Shown: one piece after another, positions 7,737 to 15,997 of the stretch
Numbering within the stretch: position 1 is the stretch's first letter
How the letters are laid out: every line of letters begins with the position of its first letter
Assembly (NCBI GenBank): GCA_016716715.1
Contig: JADJVE010000015.1
Coordinates: forward strand, 1 to 29,869
DNA from: Acidobacteriota bacterium
GTDB lineage: Bacteria; Acidobacteriota; Thermoanaerobaculia; UBA5066
Direction: 5' to 3'
Length of the DNA: 29,869 bases
Translations under genes and position numbers: made by a program
Notes under the pieces: model-generated
The model's database searches: none
What the model saw: the letters and a program-made list of their open reading frames with translations, nothing else
What the model was told of the DNA's origin: nothing

Positions 7737-7952
7737 TCACGCCGCAGCCGAGCCTTTGTGGGCCTTCGCCGCGTCGGCGGCCTCGGCCTGACTCGCGGCG
7801 CACATCGTCTCGCAGAACATCCCGAGCTCTTCCAGGACGGCGCAGGCCTCGGTCGAACAGACGGGGCAGCGCGTGCATGTGTGGTGACCCTCGGGGTTCA
7901 GGCTCGAGCCGGACTCCGGGAGGGTCGGGCTCGGCTTTTGGGCTGGGCTCAT
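7737..7952 (-). CDS. Small six-cysteine protein, unknown function
   Basis: 71 aa from the ATG at 7952, chosen because GGAGG lies 5 nt upstream; an in-frame GTG at 7958 is possible. A Pro/Ser-rich N-terminus is followed by HHTCTRCPVCSTEAC and FCETMC: cysteines at 26, 29, 32, 37, 47 and 51 (CxxCxxC...C...CxxxC), with two His just before. This looks like a metal-binding mini-domain (zinc, copper or an iron-sulfur cluster), with a C-terminal Ala-rich helix. No signal peptide. A strong sigma70-like promoter upstream supports expression. I do not recognise the family. Confidence 0.72.
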   Translation of the reverse strand: MSPAQKPSPTLPESGSSLNPEGHHTCTRCPVCSTEACAVLEELGMFCETMCAASQAEAADAAKAHKGSAAA

Positions 7953-7975
7953 GGGCACCTCCCTCGCTGAACCTG

Positions 7976-8004
7976 AATATACGTCGAATTACGCGCTGCG
8001 TCAA
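7976..8004 (-). promoter_or_regulatory. Sigma70-type promoter of the six-cysteine protein gene
   Basis: On the minus strand TTGACG (-35, 7999-8004), a 17-base spacer and TATATT (-10, 7976-7981) match the consensus at 5 of 6 positions each. The expected start is at about 7969, leaving a leader of about 16 nt that holds the GGAGG ribosome site. It is the best canonical promoter in the window. Confidence 0.7.
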
Positions 8005-8013
8005 CTCGCTGCG

Positions 8014-9090
8014 TTAGGAAATCCGACCCCGTTCGAGGGCCCGGTCGGCCTGCCGGCCGAGGATCCGCACCCCTTCGGGCATCGCGGCGAAGCGCGGGTC
8101 CTTCGTGTGTCCCTCGGCGAACCGGCGGTAGATCTGCTGGGCGATGACCGCGATCTTGAAGAGTCCGAAGACGTAAGCGAAGAGGACGTCGGCGTCGGGA
8201 CGCCCCGCCCGCCCGGCCCAGCGCGCGGCGACCTCGGCGCGCGGGAGATTCCCCGGGATGAGGGTCGCCCCGAACGGCAGCGCCCGAACTTCGGGCGCGT
8301 CGTCGGGGTCGATCCAGTAGCCCAGCGTGGTTCCGAGGTCGAGAAGCGGATCTCCGAGCGTCGCCATTTCCCAGTCGAGCACGGCGACGATCCGCGTCGG
8401 GTCCCCGGCGTCGAGGACGAGGTTGTCGTACTTGAAGTCGTTGTGGACGAGCGCGGGGCGCGCAGCGGCTGGAGCGCGCCCGGCGAGCCACGCGGCGGCC
8501 GCGTCGAGCGCGGGGACGTCCTCGGTCTTCGCGCGGACCCAGCGCCCGGTCCAGCCGGCGACCTGCCGGACGGAGTAGCCCTCGGGCTTTCCGAGTGCCG
8601 CGAGAGGTCCCGACGAGACGTCGAGCGAGTTCAGCGCGGCAAGGGAGTCGACGAACGCCTCCGAGAGCGCGCGCATCCGCGGCGGCGAGAGGTCGAGCCC
8701 CGGAGGCGGAGTCGAGCCGCGGAGGATCACGCCGGGAATTCTTTCCATGAGGAAGAAAGGCGTGCCGAGAACGGCGGCGTCCCCGCAATAAGCGAGGGCT
8801 TTCGGAGCCTTCGAATAGAGGGGAGCGAGGGCGGACAGGACGTGGAACTCGCGGCGCATGTCGTGGGCGGTCTTCACGGAGGCCCCGTGCGGCCCGCGGC
8901 GCAGGACCATCTCGCGCCCGCCGAACGAGACGAGGAATGTCAGGTTCGAGTGGCCGGCGGGAAACTGGGACACTGAGATTTCCGATGCGCCGCCGCTGCC
9001 CGGAAACGCGCCTGCGATGAAGTCCGCGAGGGCACCTTCATCGAAGCGGTCTTCTCCTCGGACCTCGCCCGCCGCGTCGAGGACGCTCAT
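8014..9090 (-). CDS. APH-fold phosphotransferase, ACAD10/11 kinase-domain type
   Basis: 358 aa. Aminoglycoside-phosphotransferase/choline-kinase fold: N-lobe FPAGHSNLTFLV and MVLRRGP, catalytic loop LVHNDFKYDN (H216, D218, N223) and metal-binding VLDWEMATLGDPLLDLG (D239). This is the subgroup fused to the dehydrogenase domain in animal ACAD10/ACAD11 and separate in bacteria (for example LvaA of levulinate catabolism). There it phosphorylates the 4-hydroxy group of 4-hydroxyacyl-CoA. Its ATG overlaps the stop of the upstream dehydrogenase gene by 4 bases (ATGA), so the two proteins are translationally coupled. The substrate is inferred from family and partner, not from sequence. Confidence 0.9.
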   Translation of the reverse strand: MSVLDAAGEVRGEDRFDEGALADFIAGAFPGSGGASEISVSQFPAGHSNLTFLVSFGGREMVLRRGPHGASVKTAHDMRREFHVLSALAPLYSKAPKALAYCGDAAVLGTPFFLMERIPGVILRGSTPPPGLDLSPPRMRALSEAFVDSLAALNSLDVSSGPLAALGKPEGYSVRQVAGWTGRWVRAKTEDVPALDAAAAWLAGRAPAAARPALVHNDFKYDNLVLDAGDPTRIVAVLDWEMATLGDPLLDLGTTLGYWIDPDDAPEVRALPFGATLIPGNLPRAEVAARWAGRAGRPDADVLFAYVFGLFKIAVIAQQIYRRFAEGHTKDPRFAAMPEGVRILGRQADRALERGRIS

Positions 9091-10292
9091 CCGCGAGGGG
9101 GCAGCCCGAACCGCCGGAGCGTGTGTCGCCCGACGAAGGAGAGGTGGACCTCGTCCGGGCCGTCGTAGATGCGCGCGGCGCGCTCGTGCGCGTACCAGAA
9201 CGCGAGAGGCGTGTCGTCCGTCATCCCGAGGCCGCCGAGCGTCTGCAGGGCGCGGTCGAGGACGCGCTGGAGGGCGCGCGCCGCCGTGAATTTGACGAGG
9301 GAAATCTCCTCGCGCGCCGCTTTCGCGCCGTCCCTCTCGAGGAGCCAGGCGGCGTGGAGGACGACGAGTCGTGCGGCGTGGATGTCGGCGCGGCTCTCCG
9401 CCACGGCGGCCTCGACGAGCTGCCGCGTCCCGAGCGGCGTCCCCGGCGCGATCTCGCGCGTGGCGGCGTGGCGGCACATGATCTCGAGGGCGCGCTCGCA
9501 GACTCCGATCCAGCGCATCGCGTGGTGGATGCGCCCCGGGCCGAGCCGCTCCTGCGCGAGCGCGAAGCCGTCGCCTTCGCCTCCGAGGAGGTTCCCGAGC
9601 GGCACGTGCGCGCCTTCGTAGCCGACTTCCGCGTGGCTCGCCCAGCTCCCGCCGCGGTGGCCCATGACCGAGATGTTCCGGAGGATCGAGAAGCCCGGCG
9701 TGTCCGTCGGAACGAGGATCAAGCTCGCGCGCCGGTGGGGCGCCGCGTCGGGATCCGTGACGGCCATGCAGACGGCGAACGCGGCGCCTTCGGCGGACGA
9801 CGCGAACCACTTGTGGCCGCGGATCACCCAGTCGCCCCCATCCCGCTTCGCGGTCGTGCCCATCCAGACGGGGTTCGAGCCCGCGAACTCCGGTTCCGTC
9901 ATCGTGAAGCAGCTCCGGATCTCGCCGGCGACGAGAGGGCGCAGCCAGCGTTCCTTCTGGGCGTCCGTGCCGTGCCCGAGAAGGAGCTCCATGTTCCCGA
10001 CGTCCGGCGCCTGCACGTTGAAGGCGTAGTGCCCCAGCGGCGAACGGCCCAGCTCCTCGCTCATGTGCGCGAACTCGACGAGCGAGAGGCCGGCGCCGCC
10101 CCAGGCCACGGGAAGGTGCGCCGCGAAGAGGCCCGTGCCGCGCGCCCGGCGGCGGACGGCTTCGAGCGCGGGTGCCACGGAATGCCAGCCCTCGTTCAGG
10201 AACTTCGGCTCGAGCGGAACGACTTCCTTCTCGACGAAGTCGCGCACGAGTTGACGGAGGTTTTTCACGTTTTCGGGCTCGGAAAAGTCCAC
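9087..10292 (-). CDS. Acyl-CoA dehydrogenase, ACAD10/11 type
   Basis: 401 aa flavoprotein fold: the N-terminal helical domain begins VDFSEPENVKNLRQLVRDFV; FTMTEPEFAGSNP is the FAD/substrate segment; VIRGHKWFASSAEGA is the middle beta domain; ALQTLGGLGMTDDTPLA and YDGPDEVHLS lie near the C-terminus. The DGPDEVH motif (D377) is typical of the ACAD10/11 branch, where the classic YEGT catalytic Glu is absent. The GTG start at 10292 has GGAGG 4 nt upstream. It is the first gene of a two-gene operon with the kinase. By analogy with LvaC and ACAD11 it would convert 4-phosphoacyl-CoA to an enoyl-CoA; a conventional dehydrogenase role remains possible. Confidence 0.93.
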   Translation of the reverse strand: MDFSEPENVKNLRQLVRDFVEKEVVPLEPKFLNEGWHSVAPALEAVRRRARGTGLFAAHLPVAWGGAGLSLVEFAHMSEELGRSPLGHYAFNVQAPDVGNMELLLGHGTDAQKERWLRPLVAGEIRSCFTMTEPEFAGSNPVWMGTTAKRDGGDWVIRGHKWFASSAEGAAFAVCMAVTDPDAAPHRRASLILVPTDTPGFSILRNISVMGHRGGSWASHAEVGYEGAHVPLGNLLGGEGDGFALAQERLGPGRIHHAMRWIGVCERALEIMCRHAATREIAPGTPLGTRQLVEAAVAESRADIHAARLVVLHAAWLLERDGAKAAREEISLVKFTAARALQRVLDRALQTLGGLGMTDDTPLAFWYAHERAARIYDGPDEVHLSFVGRHTLRRFGLPPRG

Positions 10293-10322
10293 GGATCCTC
10301 CGGTCGGCGGCGTGTTTCGTTG

Positions 10323-10352
10323 TATTCTGACTCCGGCCGACTTCCAGGCCGG
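10323..10352 (+). promoter_or_regulatory. Possible promoter and small inverted repeat before the NPD-family gene
   Basis: TATTCT at 10323-10328 is a candidate -10. CCGGCC (10333-10338) and GGCCGG (10347-10352) form a 6-bp inverted repeat next to the GGAAAGG ribosome site. The 69-base divergent spacer serves both this gene and the dehydrogenase operon. Confidence 0.3.
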
Positions 10353-10361
10353 AAAGGCCTC

Positions 10362-11789
10362 ATGTCGGTACTTCCGCAGATCATTCAGGGCGGCATGGGC
10401 GCCGGCGTCTCGAACTGGTCGCTTGCGAACGCCGTTTCGCGTCTCGGCCAGCTCGGCGTCGTCTCGGGCACGGCGCTCGACGTGATTCTCGCGCGGCGTC
10501 TGCAGGACGGCGACGCGGGCGGACACATGCGCCGCGCGATGGCCGCCTTTCCGTTTCCCGGGATGGCGGGCCGCGTCCTCGCGAAGTACTTCGTCGAGGG
10601 CGGGCGGCCCGAGGGCGCGCCTTACCGGGCGATCCCGATGTACGCCCGCACCGGGTCGGCGCGCGAGCTCGTGGAGCTGTGCATCGTCGCGAACTTCGTC
10701 GAGGTCTTCCTCGCGCGCGAGGGCCACGACGGGCCGGTCGGGATCAACTACCTCGAGAAGATCCAGCTGCCCGTGCTGCCCTCGATTTACGGCGCGATGC
10801 TGGCGGGCGTCGCGGCCGTCCTGATGGGCGCCGGGATTCCGATCCGCGTCCCGGGCATCCTCGACCATTTCGTCCTGCACGAGGCGGCCGAGTATCCGCT
10901 CGCCATCACGGGCTCCGTCGAGGGGGACGACACCCTCATGCGCTTCGATCCTTCCGACTGGATCGAGGGCGTGCCCCCGGCACTGAACCGGCCGCTCTTC
11001 CTTCCGATCATCGCGTCGAACACGCTCGCCCTGACGCTTCACCGCAAGGCGAACGGCAGGGTCGACGGCTTCATCATCGAAGGTCCGACGGCGGGCGGCC
11101 ACAACGCGCCGCCGCGCGGAAAGCCGGCGCTCTCGGCGTCGGGCGAGCCCGTGTACGGCGAGCGCGACGTCGTGGACCTCGCGAAGATGCGCGAGCTGGG
11201 GCTGCCGTTCTGGCTGGCGGGCGGGCGCGGCACGGCCGAGGGCCTGCGGGACGCGCTCGCGAGCGGAGCTGCGGGCGTCCAGGTCGGAACCGCGTTCGCG
11301 TACTGCGACGAGTCGGGCCTCGACACCGCGACGAAGGCGCGCGTTCTCGCCCTCGCGCGGACGGGCGGCGCCCACGTCTTCACGGATCCCGTCGCGTCGC
11401 CGACGGGCTTCCCGTTCAAGGTCGTCCAGCTCGAGGGCACGATGTCGTCCGAGGCCGAGTACCTGGCGCGCACGCGGATCTGCGACCTCGGGTACCTGCG
11501 CGAGCCGTACCGCAAGGCCGACGGCGCGACGGGCTACCGCTGCGCGTCCGAGCCCGTGGCGCTGTACGTCGCCAAGGGCGGCGGGGAAGAGAACGCGCAG
11601 GGCCGCAAGTGCCTGTGCAACGCGCTCATGGCCGACATCGGCCTCCCGCAGACGCGCGGCGGCCTCGCCGAGAAGACGCTCGTGACGTCGGGCGACGACG
11701 TCGCCGACGTGGCCCGCTTTCTCCGGCCCGGCGCGACGTCCTACAGCGCGGCGGACGTCGTGGCGCGGCTGCTCGAGACGACCTCGTAG
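10362..11789 (+). CDS. NPD-family FMN oxidoreductase (nitronate monooxygenase-like)
   Basis: 475 aa TIM-barrel FMN enzyme of the 2-nitropropane dioxygenase family. It starts IIQGGMGAGVSNWSLANAVS (FMN-binding first loop) and has IEGPTAGGHNAPPRG with the conserved GG-His, FWLAGGRGTAEGL, and the phosphate-binding GVQVGTAFAYCDESGLDT. At 475 aa it is longer than typical nitronate monooxygenases (about 330-380) and carries an extra C-terminal region with conserved Cys residues (CLCNALMADIG). It could thus be a PfaD/enoyl-reductase-like member rather than a true nitronate oxidase. GGAAAGG lies 4 nt before the ATG. Divergent from the ACAD/kinase operon, convergent with the Old Yellow Enzyme gene 4 bases away. 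Confidence 0.85.
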   Translation: MSVLPQIIQGGMGAGVSNWSLANAVSRLGQLGVVSGTALDVILARRLQDGDAGGHMRRAMAAFPFPGMAGRVLAKYFVEGGRPEGAPYRAIPMYARTGSARELVELCIVANFVEVFLAREGHDGPVGINYLEKIQLPVLPSIYGAMLAGVAAVLMGAGIPIRVPGILDHFVLHEAAEYPLAITGSVEGDDTLMRFDPSDWIEGVPPALNRPLFLPIIASNTLALTLHRKANGRVDGFIIEGPTAGGHNAPPRGKPALSASGEPVYGERDVVDLAKMRELGLPFWLAGGRGTAEGLRDALASGAAGVQVGTAFAYCDESGLDTATKARVLALARTGGAHVFTDPVASPTGFPFKVVQLEGTMSSEAEYLARTRICDLGYLREPYRKADGATGYRCASEPVALYVAKGGGEENAQGRKCLCNALMADIGLPQTRGGLAEKTLVTSGDDVADVARFLRPGATSYSAADVVARLLETTS

Positions 11790-11793
11790 CCGT

Positions 11794-12858
11794 TCACGCC
11801 TTCGCGCGCCGGTATGGGGCCGGCCACTCGATCTCCGCGCCGAGTTCCTTCGCCGCGTGAAGGGGCCAGTAGGGGTCGCGCAGGAACGCCCGCGCCATGA
11901 CGATCGCGTCGGCCTTGCCGTCCGCGAGGATTTCCTCGGCCTGTTTCGGCTCCGTGATCATTCCGACGGCTCCCGTGGGGATCCCCGCCTCGCGCCGGAT
12001 CGCCTCTGCGAACGGGACCTGGTAGCCGGGCCCGACAGCCACTTTCGCGTGCGGAACGAGGCCGCCGCTCGAGCAGTCGACGAGGTCGACACCCAGCTCC
12101 CTCAGGCACCGCGCGAATACGATCGACTCGTCGAGGTCCCAGCCGCCGTCGGCCCAGTCCGTCGCCGAGATGCGGACGAAGACGGGGCGGTCAGCGGGAA
12201 AGGCGGCCCGCACGGCGCCGACGACGCGCAACGGAAAGCGCATGCGGTTTTCGAGTGGGCCGCCGAATCCGTCCGTTCGCCGGTTGGAGAGCGGGGACAG
12301 GAACTCGTGCAGGAGGTAGCCGTGCGCGGCGTGGACCTCCACGGCGCCGAAACCCGCGTCCACGGCGCGGCGCGCGGCAGCGGCGAACTCGTCCGTCACG
12401 CGGTCCATGTCGGCGGGCGCCATCTCGCACGGCGCCGGATACCCGGCGTCGAACGGAATCGCGCTCGGGGCGAGCGTCGTCCACGCGCCGTCGCCGGCCG
12501 CGAGCGCACCCCCGCCCTTCCAGGGCAGGTGCGTCGACGCCTTGCGTCCCGCGTGTGCGAGCTGGATCGCGGGCACGGCGCCCCGAGCCGAGACGAAAGC
12601 GGCGATGCGGCGGAAGGCGTCCACCTGCGCGCCGTTCCAGAGCCCCGTGTCTCCCGGCGAGATGCGGCCCTCGGGCGAGACGCCCGTCGCCTCGGCGATC
12701 ACGAGCGCGGCGCCGCCCACCGCGCGGCTGCCGAGGTGCACGAGGTGCCAGTCGTTCGGCACGCCGTCCCCGGCTGAATACATGCACATGGGCGAGACGA
12801 AGATCCGGTTCCGGAACGTGACGTCGCGCAGGCGGAGGGGCTCGAAGAGGAGGGCCAT
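11794..12858 (-). CDS. NADH:flavin oxidoreductase, Old Yellow Enzyme family (YqjM-like)
   Basis: 354 aa FMN-dependent ene-reductase. The N-terminal FRNRIFVSPMCMYSA has the C25 and Y27 of the YqjM class. The substrate-anion pair is in EVHAAHGYLLHEFLSP (H176, H179), followed by SNRRTDGFGGPLENR. The C-terminal ADAIVMARAFLRDPYWP binds FMN phosphate and contains the arginine of this class. Such enzymes reduce activated C=C bonds and some nitro compounds with NAD(P)H in the cytoplasm. The gene begins 5 bases after the RND pump stop, with GGGAGG at the end of the pump gene as ribosome site, so it is the last gene of the efflux operon. Confidence 0.95.
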   Translation of the reverse strand: MALLFEPLRLRDVTFRNRIFVSPMCMYSAGDGVPNDWHLVHLGSRAVGGAALVIAEATGVSPEGRISPGDTGLWNGAQVDAFRRIAAFVSARGAVPAIQLAHAGRKASTHLPWKGGGALAAGDGAWTTLAPSAIPFDAGYPAPCEMAPADMDRVTDEFAAAARRAVDAGFGAVEVHAAHGYLLHEFLSPLSNRRTDGFGGPLENRMRFPLRVVGAVRAAFPADRPVFVRISATDWADGGWDLDESIVFARCLRELGVDLVDCSSGGLVPHAKVAVGPGYQVPFAEAIRREAGIPTGAVGMITEPKQAEEILADGKADAIVMARAFLRDPYWPLHAAKELGAEIEWPAPYRRAKA

Positions 12859-12863
12859 CCGGT

Positions 12864-15800
12864 TCAGCCTCCCGCCGACGCCGGAGCGTCGACGGTCACG
12901 CCGGCGTGCCGCCGCCGCTCGATCCAGCCTTTCAGCCGGTCCATGTACACGTAGAACACCGGCGTGACGTAGAGCGTGATCAGCTGGGAGAAGAGAAGGC
13001 CGCCGACGACGGCGAGGCCGAGCGGCCGGCGGGATTCGGCGCCCGCGCCGAACCCCAGCGCGATCGGGAGCGTGCCCATGAGCGCCGCCATCGTCGTCAT
13101 CATGATCGGCCTGAACCGGACGACGCAGGCCTCGTAGATCGCCTCCTGGGCGCCCTTGCCCGCACGCCGCGCCTCGACGGCGAAGTCGACCATCATGATT
13201 CCGTTCTTCTTCACGAGGCCGACGAGCAGGATCACGCCTACGAAGGCGTAGATCGACAGCTCCGTCTTGAAGATGAGGAGCGTCAGGAGTGCGCCGAAGC
13301 CGGCGAACGGGAGCGCGGAGAGGATCGTGATCGGATGGAAGAAGTCCTCGTAGAGGATGCCGAGGACCATGTAGATCACGAGGATCGCGACGAGAAGGAG
13401 GAGCCCAAGCCCCTTCTGCGAGGATTCGAACGCCTGCGCGGTGCCCTGGAAGCTCGTTTGGACGGACGCGGGCAGCGTCGCGCGAGCGATCTTGTTGATC
13501 TCGGCGACGGCGTCGCCGAGCGAGACGCCCGGCGCGAGGTTGAACGAGAGCGTGACGGCGGGCAGCTGGCCCGCGTGGTTCACGGCGAGCGGGCCGACCG
13601 TCCGCTCGAGGTGGGTGATCGCCGAGAGCGGGACGAGTTCGCCCTTCTTGGAGCGCACGTAGAGGAGCTGGAACGCGGAGGGGTCGCGCTGGAACTCCGG
13701 GAGGAGCTCCATGATGACCTGGTACTGGTTGTTCGGCGCGTAGATCGTGGAGATCTGCCGCGAGCCGTAGGCGGTGTAGAGCGCGTTCTCGAGCGACTCG
13801 GGCGTCACGCCGAGGGCGGCGGCGCGGTCCCGGTCGATCGTGAGGTACGCGGTCGGGTTCTTGAGCTGGAGGTCGCTGTTGAGGTCCTGGAGCCCGCGGA
13901 ACGCCCGGAGCTTTTCCTCCAGCGCCGGCGCGGCGGCGTAAAGGACCTTCGTGTCGGGGGCCTGCAGCGTGAACTGGTACTGAGCCCGCGTGAGCGTGCC
14001 CCCGAGGCGGATCGGCGGGAGCACCTGCGGGTAGACGCGGATGCCCGGGACCTGCGCGAGCTTGACCCGCAGCCGCTGGACGATCGGCTCCACGGGCCCG
14101 CGCTCCGCGCGCGGCTTGAGCCGGATGAACATCATCCCCTGATTCCCGCCGCGCGTGTCGTTGCCGCGGTTTCCGCAGCTCGACATGAAGCCGGCGATCG
14201 CGGGGTCCTCGGCCACGACGGCGGCCACGGCCTTCTGGTGCGCCGCCATGGACTCGAACGAGATGCCCTGCGCGGCCTCCGTGGGCGCGAAGATCTGCGA
14301 GATGTCGTCGGACGGGAGGAAGCCCTTCGGGATCCGCGCGAAGAGCCACACGGTCGCGAGGAGGATGGCGGCCGAAAAGACCATCGTCGCGCGCTGGTGG
14401 GCGAGGGCCCAGCGCAGACCCCGCTCGTAGAACGCGAGCGAGGAGTCGAACACGCGCTCGGATGCCTGGTACAGCCGGCCGTGCCGCTCCTCCTTCGAGT
14501 GGGCGCGCAGGTATCGCGCGCAGAGCATGGGCGTGAGCGTCAGCGAGACGAAGCCCGAGACGAGGATCGCGACGGCAATCGTCACCGCGAACTCGCGGAA
14601 AAGGCGCCCGATGATTCCGCCCATGAAGAGGAGCGGGATGAAGACGGCCGCGAGCGAGATGGTCATGGAGAGGATGGTGAAGCCGATCTCCTTCGTGCCG
14701 TTGAGGGCGGCTTCGAACGGCGGCTCTCCCATCTCGAGATGGCGGACGATGTTCTCGAGGACGACGATCGCGTCGTCCACGACGAAGCCCACCGACAGCG
14801 TCAGGGCCATCAGTGAGAGGTTGTCCATGCTGTAGTCGAGGACGTACATCGCCGCGAACGTGCCGGCGATCGAGAGGGGGAGCGCGAGCGACGGGATGAC
14901 CGTCGCCGAGAGGTTCCGGAGGAACAGGAAGATCACGAGGACGACGAGCGCGAGCGTGAGCAGGAGCGTGAACTTCACGTCCGCGACGGACTCGCGGATG
15001 GACTGCGACCGGTCGAAGAGGATGTTCAGCTTCGCCGAGCCCGGCAGCGCCGACTCGAACTGCGGAAGGAGCTTCCTGATCTCCGTGACGACCTCGACCG
15101 TGTTCTGGCCGGGCTGCTTCTGGACCGCGAGGACGATCCCGCGGGGCGAGCCGGTGCTGTCGATGTACCACGCGGCCGTCTTGTCGTTTTCGGTGCCGTC
15201 GAGCGCGCGGCCGATGTCCTTCACGCGCACGGGCGAGCCGTTGCGGTAGGCGACGATGAGGGGCCCGTACTGCGCCGCCTCCGTGAGCTGACCCGTGGCC
15301 TGGACGGTGTAGGCCGTGTTCGGGCCCCAGAGCGTCCCGGTGGGGATGTTCACGTTCGCCGAAGCCACCGAGGCCGAGACCTCGTCGATGCCGATCCCGC
15401 GGTACGCGAGCGCGCGGGGGTCGAGCTGGACGCGGACCGCGTACTTCTGCGCGCCGTAGATCTGCACTTGCGCCACGCCGGCGACGGTCGAGATGCGCTG
15501 GGCCATCATCGTCTCGGCGTACTCGTTCAGGACCGGGAGCGGGAGCGTCGGCGTCGTGAGGGCGAGGAAGAGGACCGGCTGGTCGGCGGGGTTCACCTTC
15601 TGGTACGTGGGCGGCGTCGGCATTCCCGGCGGCAGCTGACGCGAGGCGGCGCCGATCGCGGCCTGGACGTCCTGTGCGGCCGCGTCGAGGCTGCGGCTGA
15701 GGCTGAACTGGAGGGTGATCTGCGTGACGCCGAGGATGCTCGCGGACGTCATGTTGTCGAGGCCGGCGATCGTCGTGAACTGCTTCTCGAGCGGCGTCGC

Positions 15801-15989
15801 GACGGCGGCCGCCATCGTCTCCGGGCTCGCGCCCGGAAGGGCGGCCGTCACCTGGATCGTCGGGAAGTCGACGTTCGGAAGGTCCGATACCGGGAGCAGG
15901 CGGTAGCCGACGATCCCGAAGAACAGGATCCCGAGCATCACGAGCGTCGTCGCGACGGGCCGGCGGATGAACAGTTCCGAGATGTTCAA
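12864..15989 (-). CDS. RND multidrug efflux pump, HAE1 family inner-membrane subunit
   Basis: About 1041 aa, full length for AcrB/MdtB-type proton-driven pumps. The N-terminus NISELFIRRPVATTLVMLG is the classic TM1, and the TM4 proton-relay pair is D405-D406 in VGFVVDDAIVVLEN. The TM10 lysine lies in GLVKKNGIMMVDFA. The two periplasmic porter/docking regions are present (for example TYQKVNPADQPVLF). The start is taken as TTG at 15989, since TTG-AAC-ATC begins the conserved sequence, GAGG lies upstream, and longer frames would overlap the adaptor gene. It is 8 bases after the adaptor gene. Exports hydrophobic or amphipathic compounds; substrate unknown. Confidence 0.96.
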   Translation of the reverse strand: MNISELFIRRPVATTLVMLGILFFGIVGYRLLPVSDLPNVDFPTIQVTAALPGASPETMAAAVATPLEKQFTTIAGLDNMTSASILGVTQITLQFSLSRSLDAAAQDVQAAIGAASRQLPPGMPTPPTYQKVNPADQPVLFLALTTPTLPLPVLNEYAETMMAQRISTVAGVAQVQIYGAQKYAVRVQLDPRALAYRGIGIDEVSASVASANVNIPTGTLWGPNTAYTVQATGQLTEAAQYGPLIVAYRNGSPVRVKDIGRALDGTENDKTAAWYIDSTGSPRGIVLAVQKQPGQNTVEVVTEIRKLLPQFESALPGSAKLNILFDRSQSIRESVADVKFTLLLTLALVVLVIFLFLRNLSATVIPSLALPLSIAGTFAAMYVLDYSMDNLSLMALTLSVGFVVDDAIVVLENIVRHLEMGEPPFEAALNGTKEIGFTILSMTISLAAVFIPLLFMGGIIGRLFREFAVTIAVAILVSGFVSLTLTPMLCARYLRAHSKEERHGRLYQASERVFDSSLAFYERGLRWALAHQRATMVFSAAILLATVWLFARIPKGFLPSDDISQIFAPTEAAQGISFESMAAHQKAVAAVVAEDPAIAGFMSSCGNRGNDTRGGNQGMMFIRLKPRAERGPVEPIVQRLRVKLAQVPGIRVYPQVLPPIRLGGTLTRAQYQFTLQAPDTKVLYAAAPALEEKLRAFRGLQDLNSDLQLKNPTAYLTIDRDRAAALGVTPESLENALYTAYGSRQISTIYAPNNQYQVIMELLPEFQRDPSAFQLLYVRSKKGELVPLSAITHLERTVGPLAVNHAGQLPAVTLSFNLAPGVSLGDAVAEINKIARATLPASVQTSFQGTAQAFESSQKGLGLLLLVAILVIYMVLGILYEDFFHPITILSALPFAGFGALLTLLIFKTELSIYAFVGVILLVGLVKKNGIMMVDFAVEARRAGKGAQEAIYEACVVRFRPIMMTTMAALMGTLPIALGFGAGAESRRPLGLAVVGGLLFSQLITLYVTPVFYVYMDRLKGWIERRRHAGVTVDAPASAGG

Positions 15990-15997
15990 AGTGCGCC

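Noticed and set aside
9123..10361. Upstream extension of the NPD-family frame to 9123
   Set aside because: The extension is antisense to the acyl-CoA dehydrogenase and has no family similarity. The conserved NPD start follows a ribosome site at 10362.
12906..14816. Plus-strand frame of about 636 codons opposite the RND pump
   Set aside because: Low-complexity Arg/Glu/Asp sequence, mirror of a well-conserved pump gene; no start signal.
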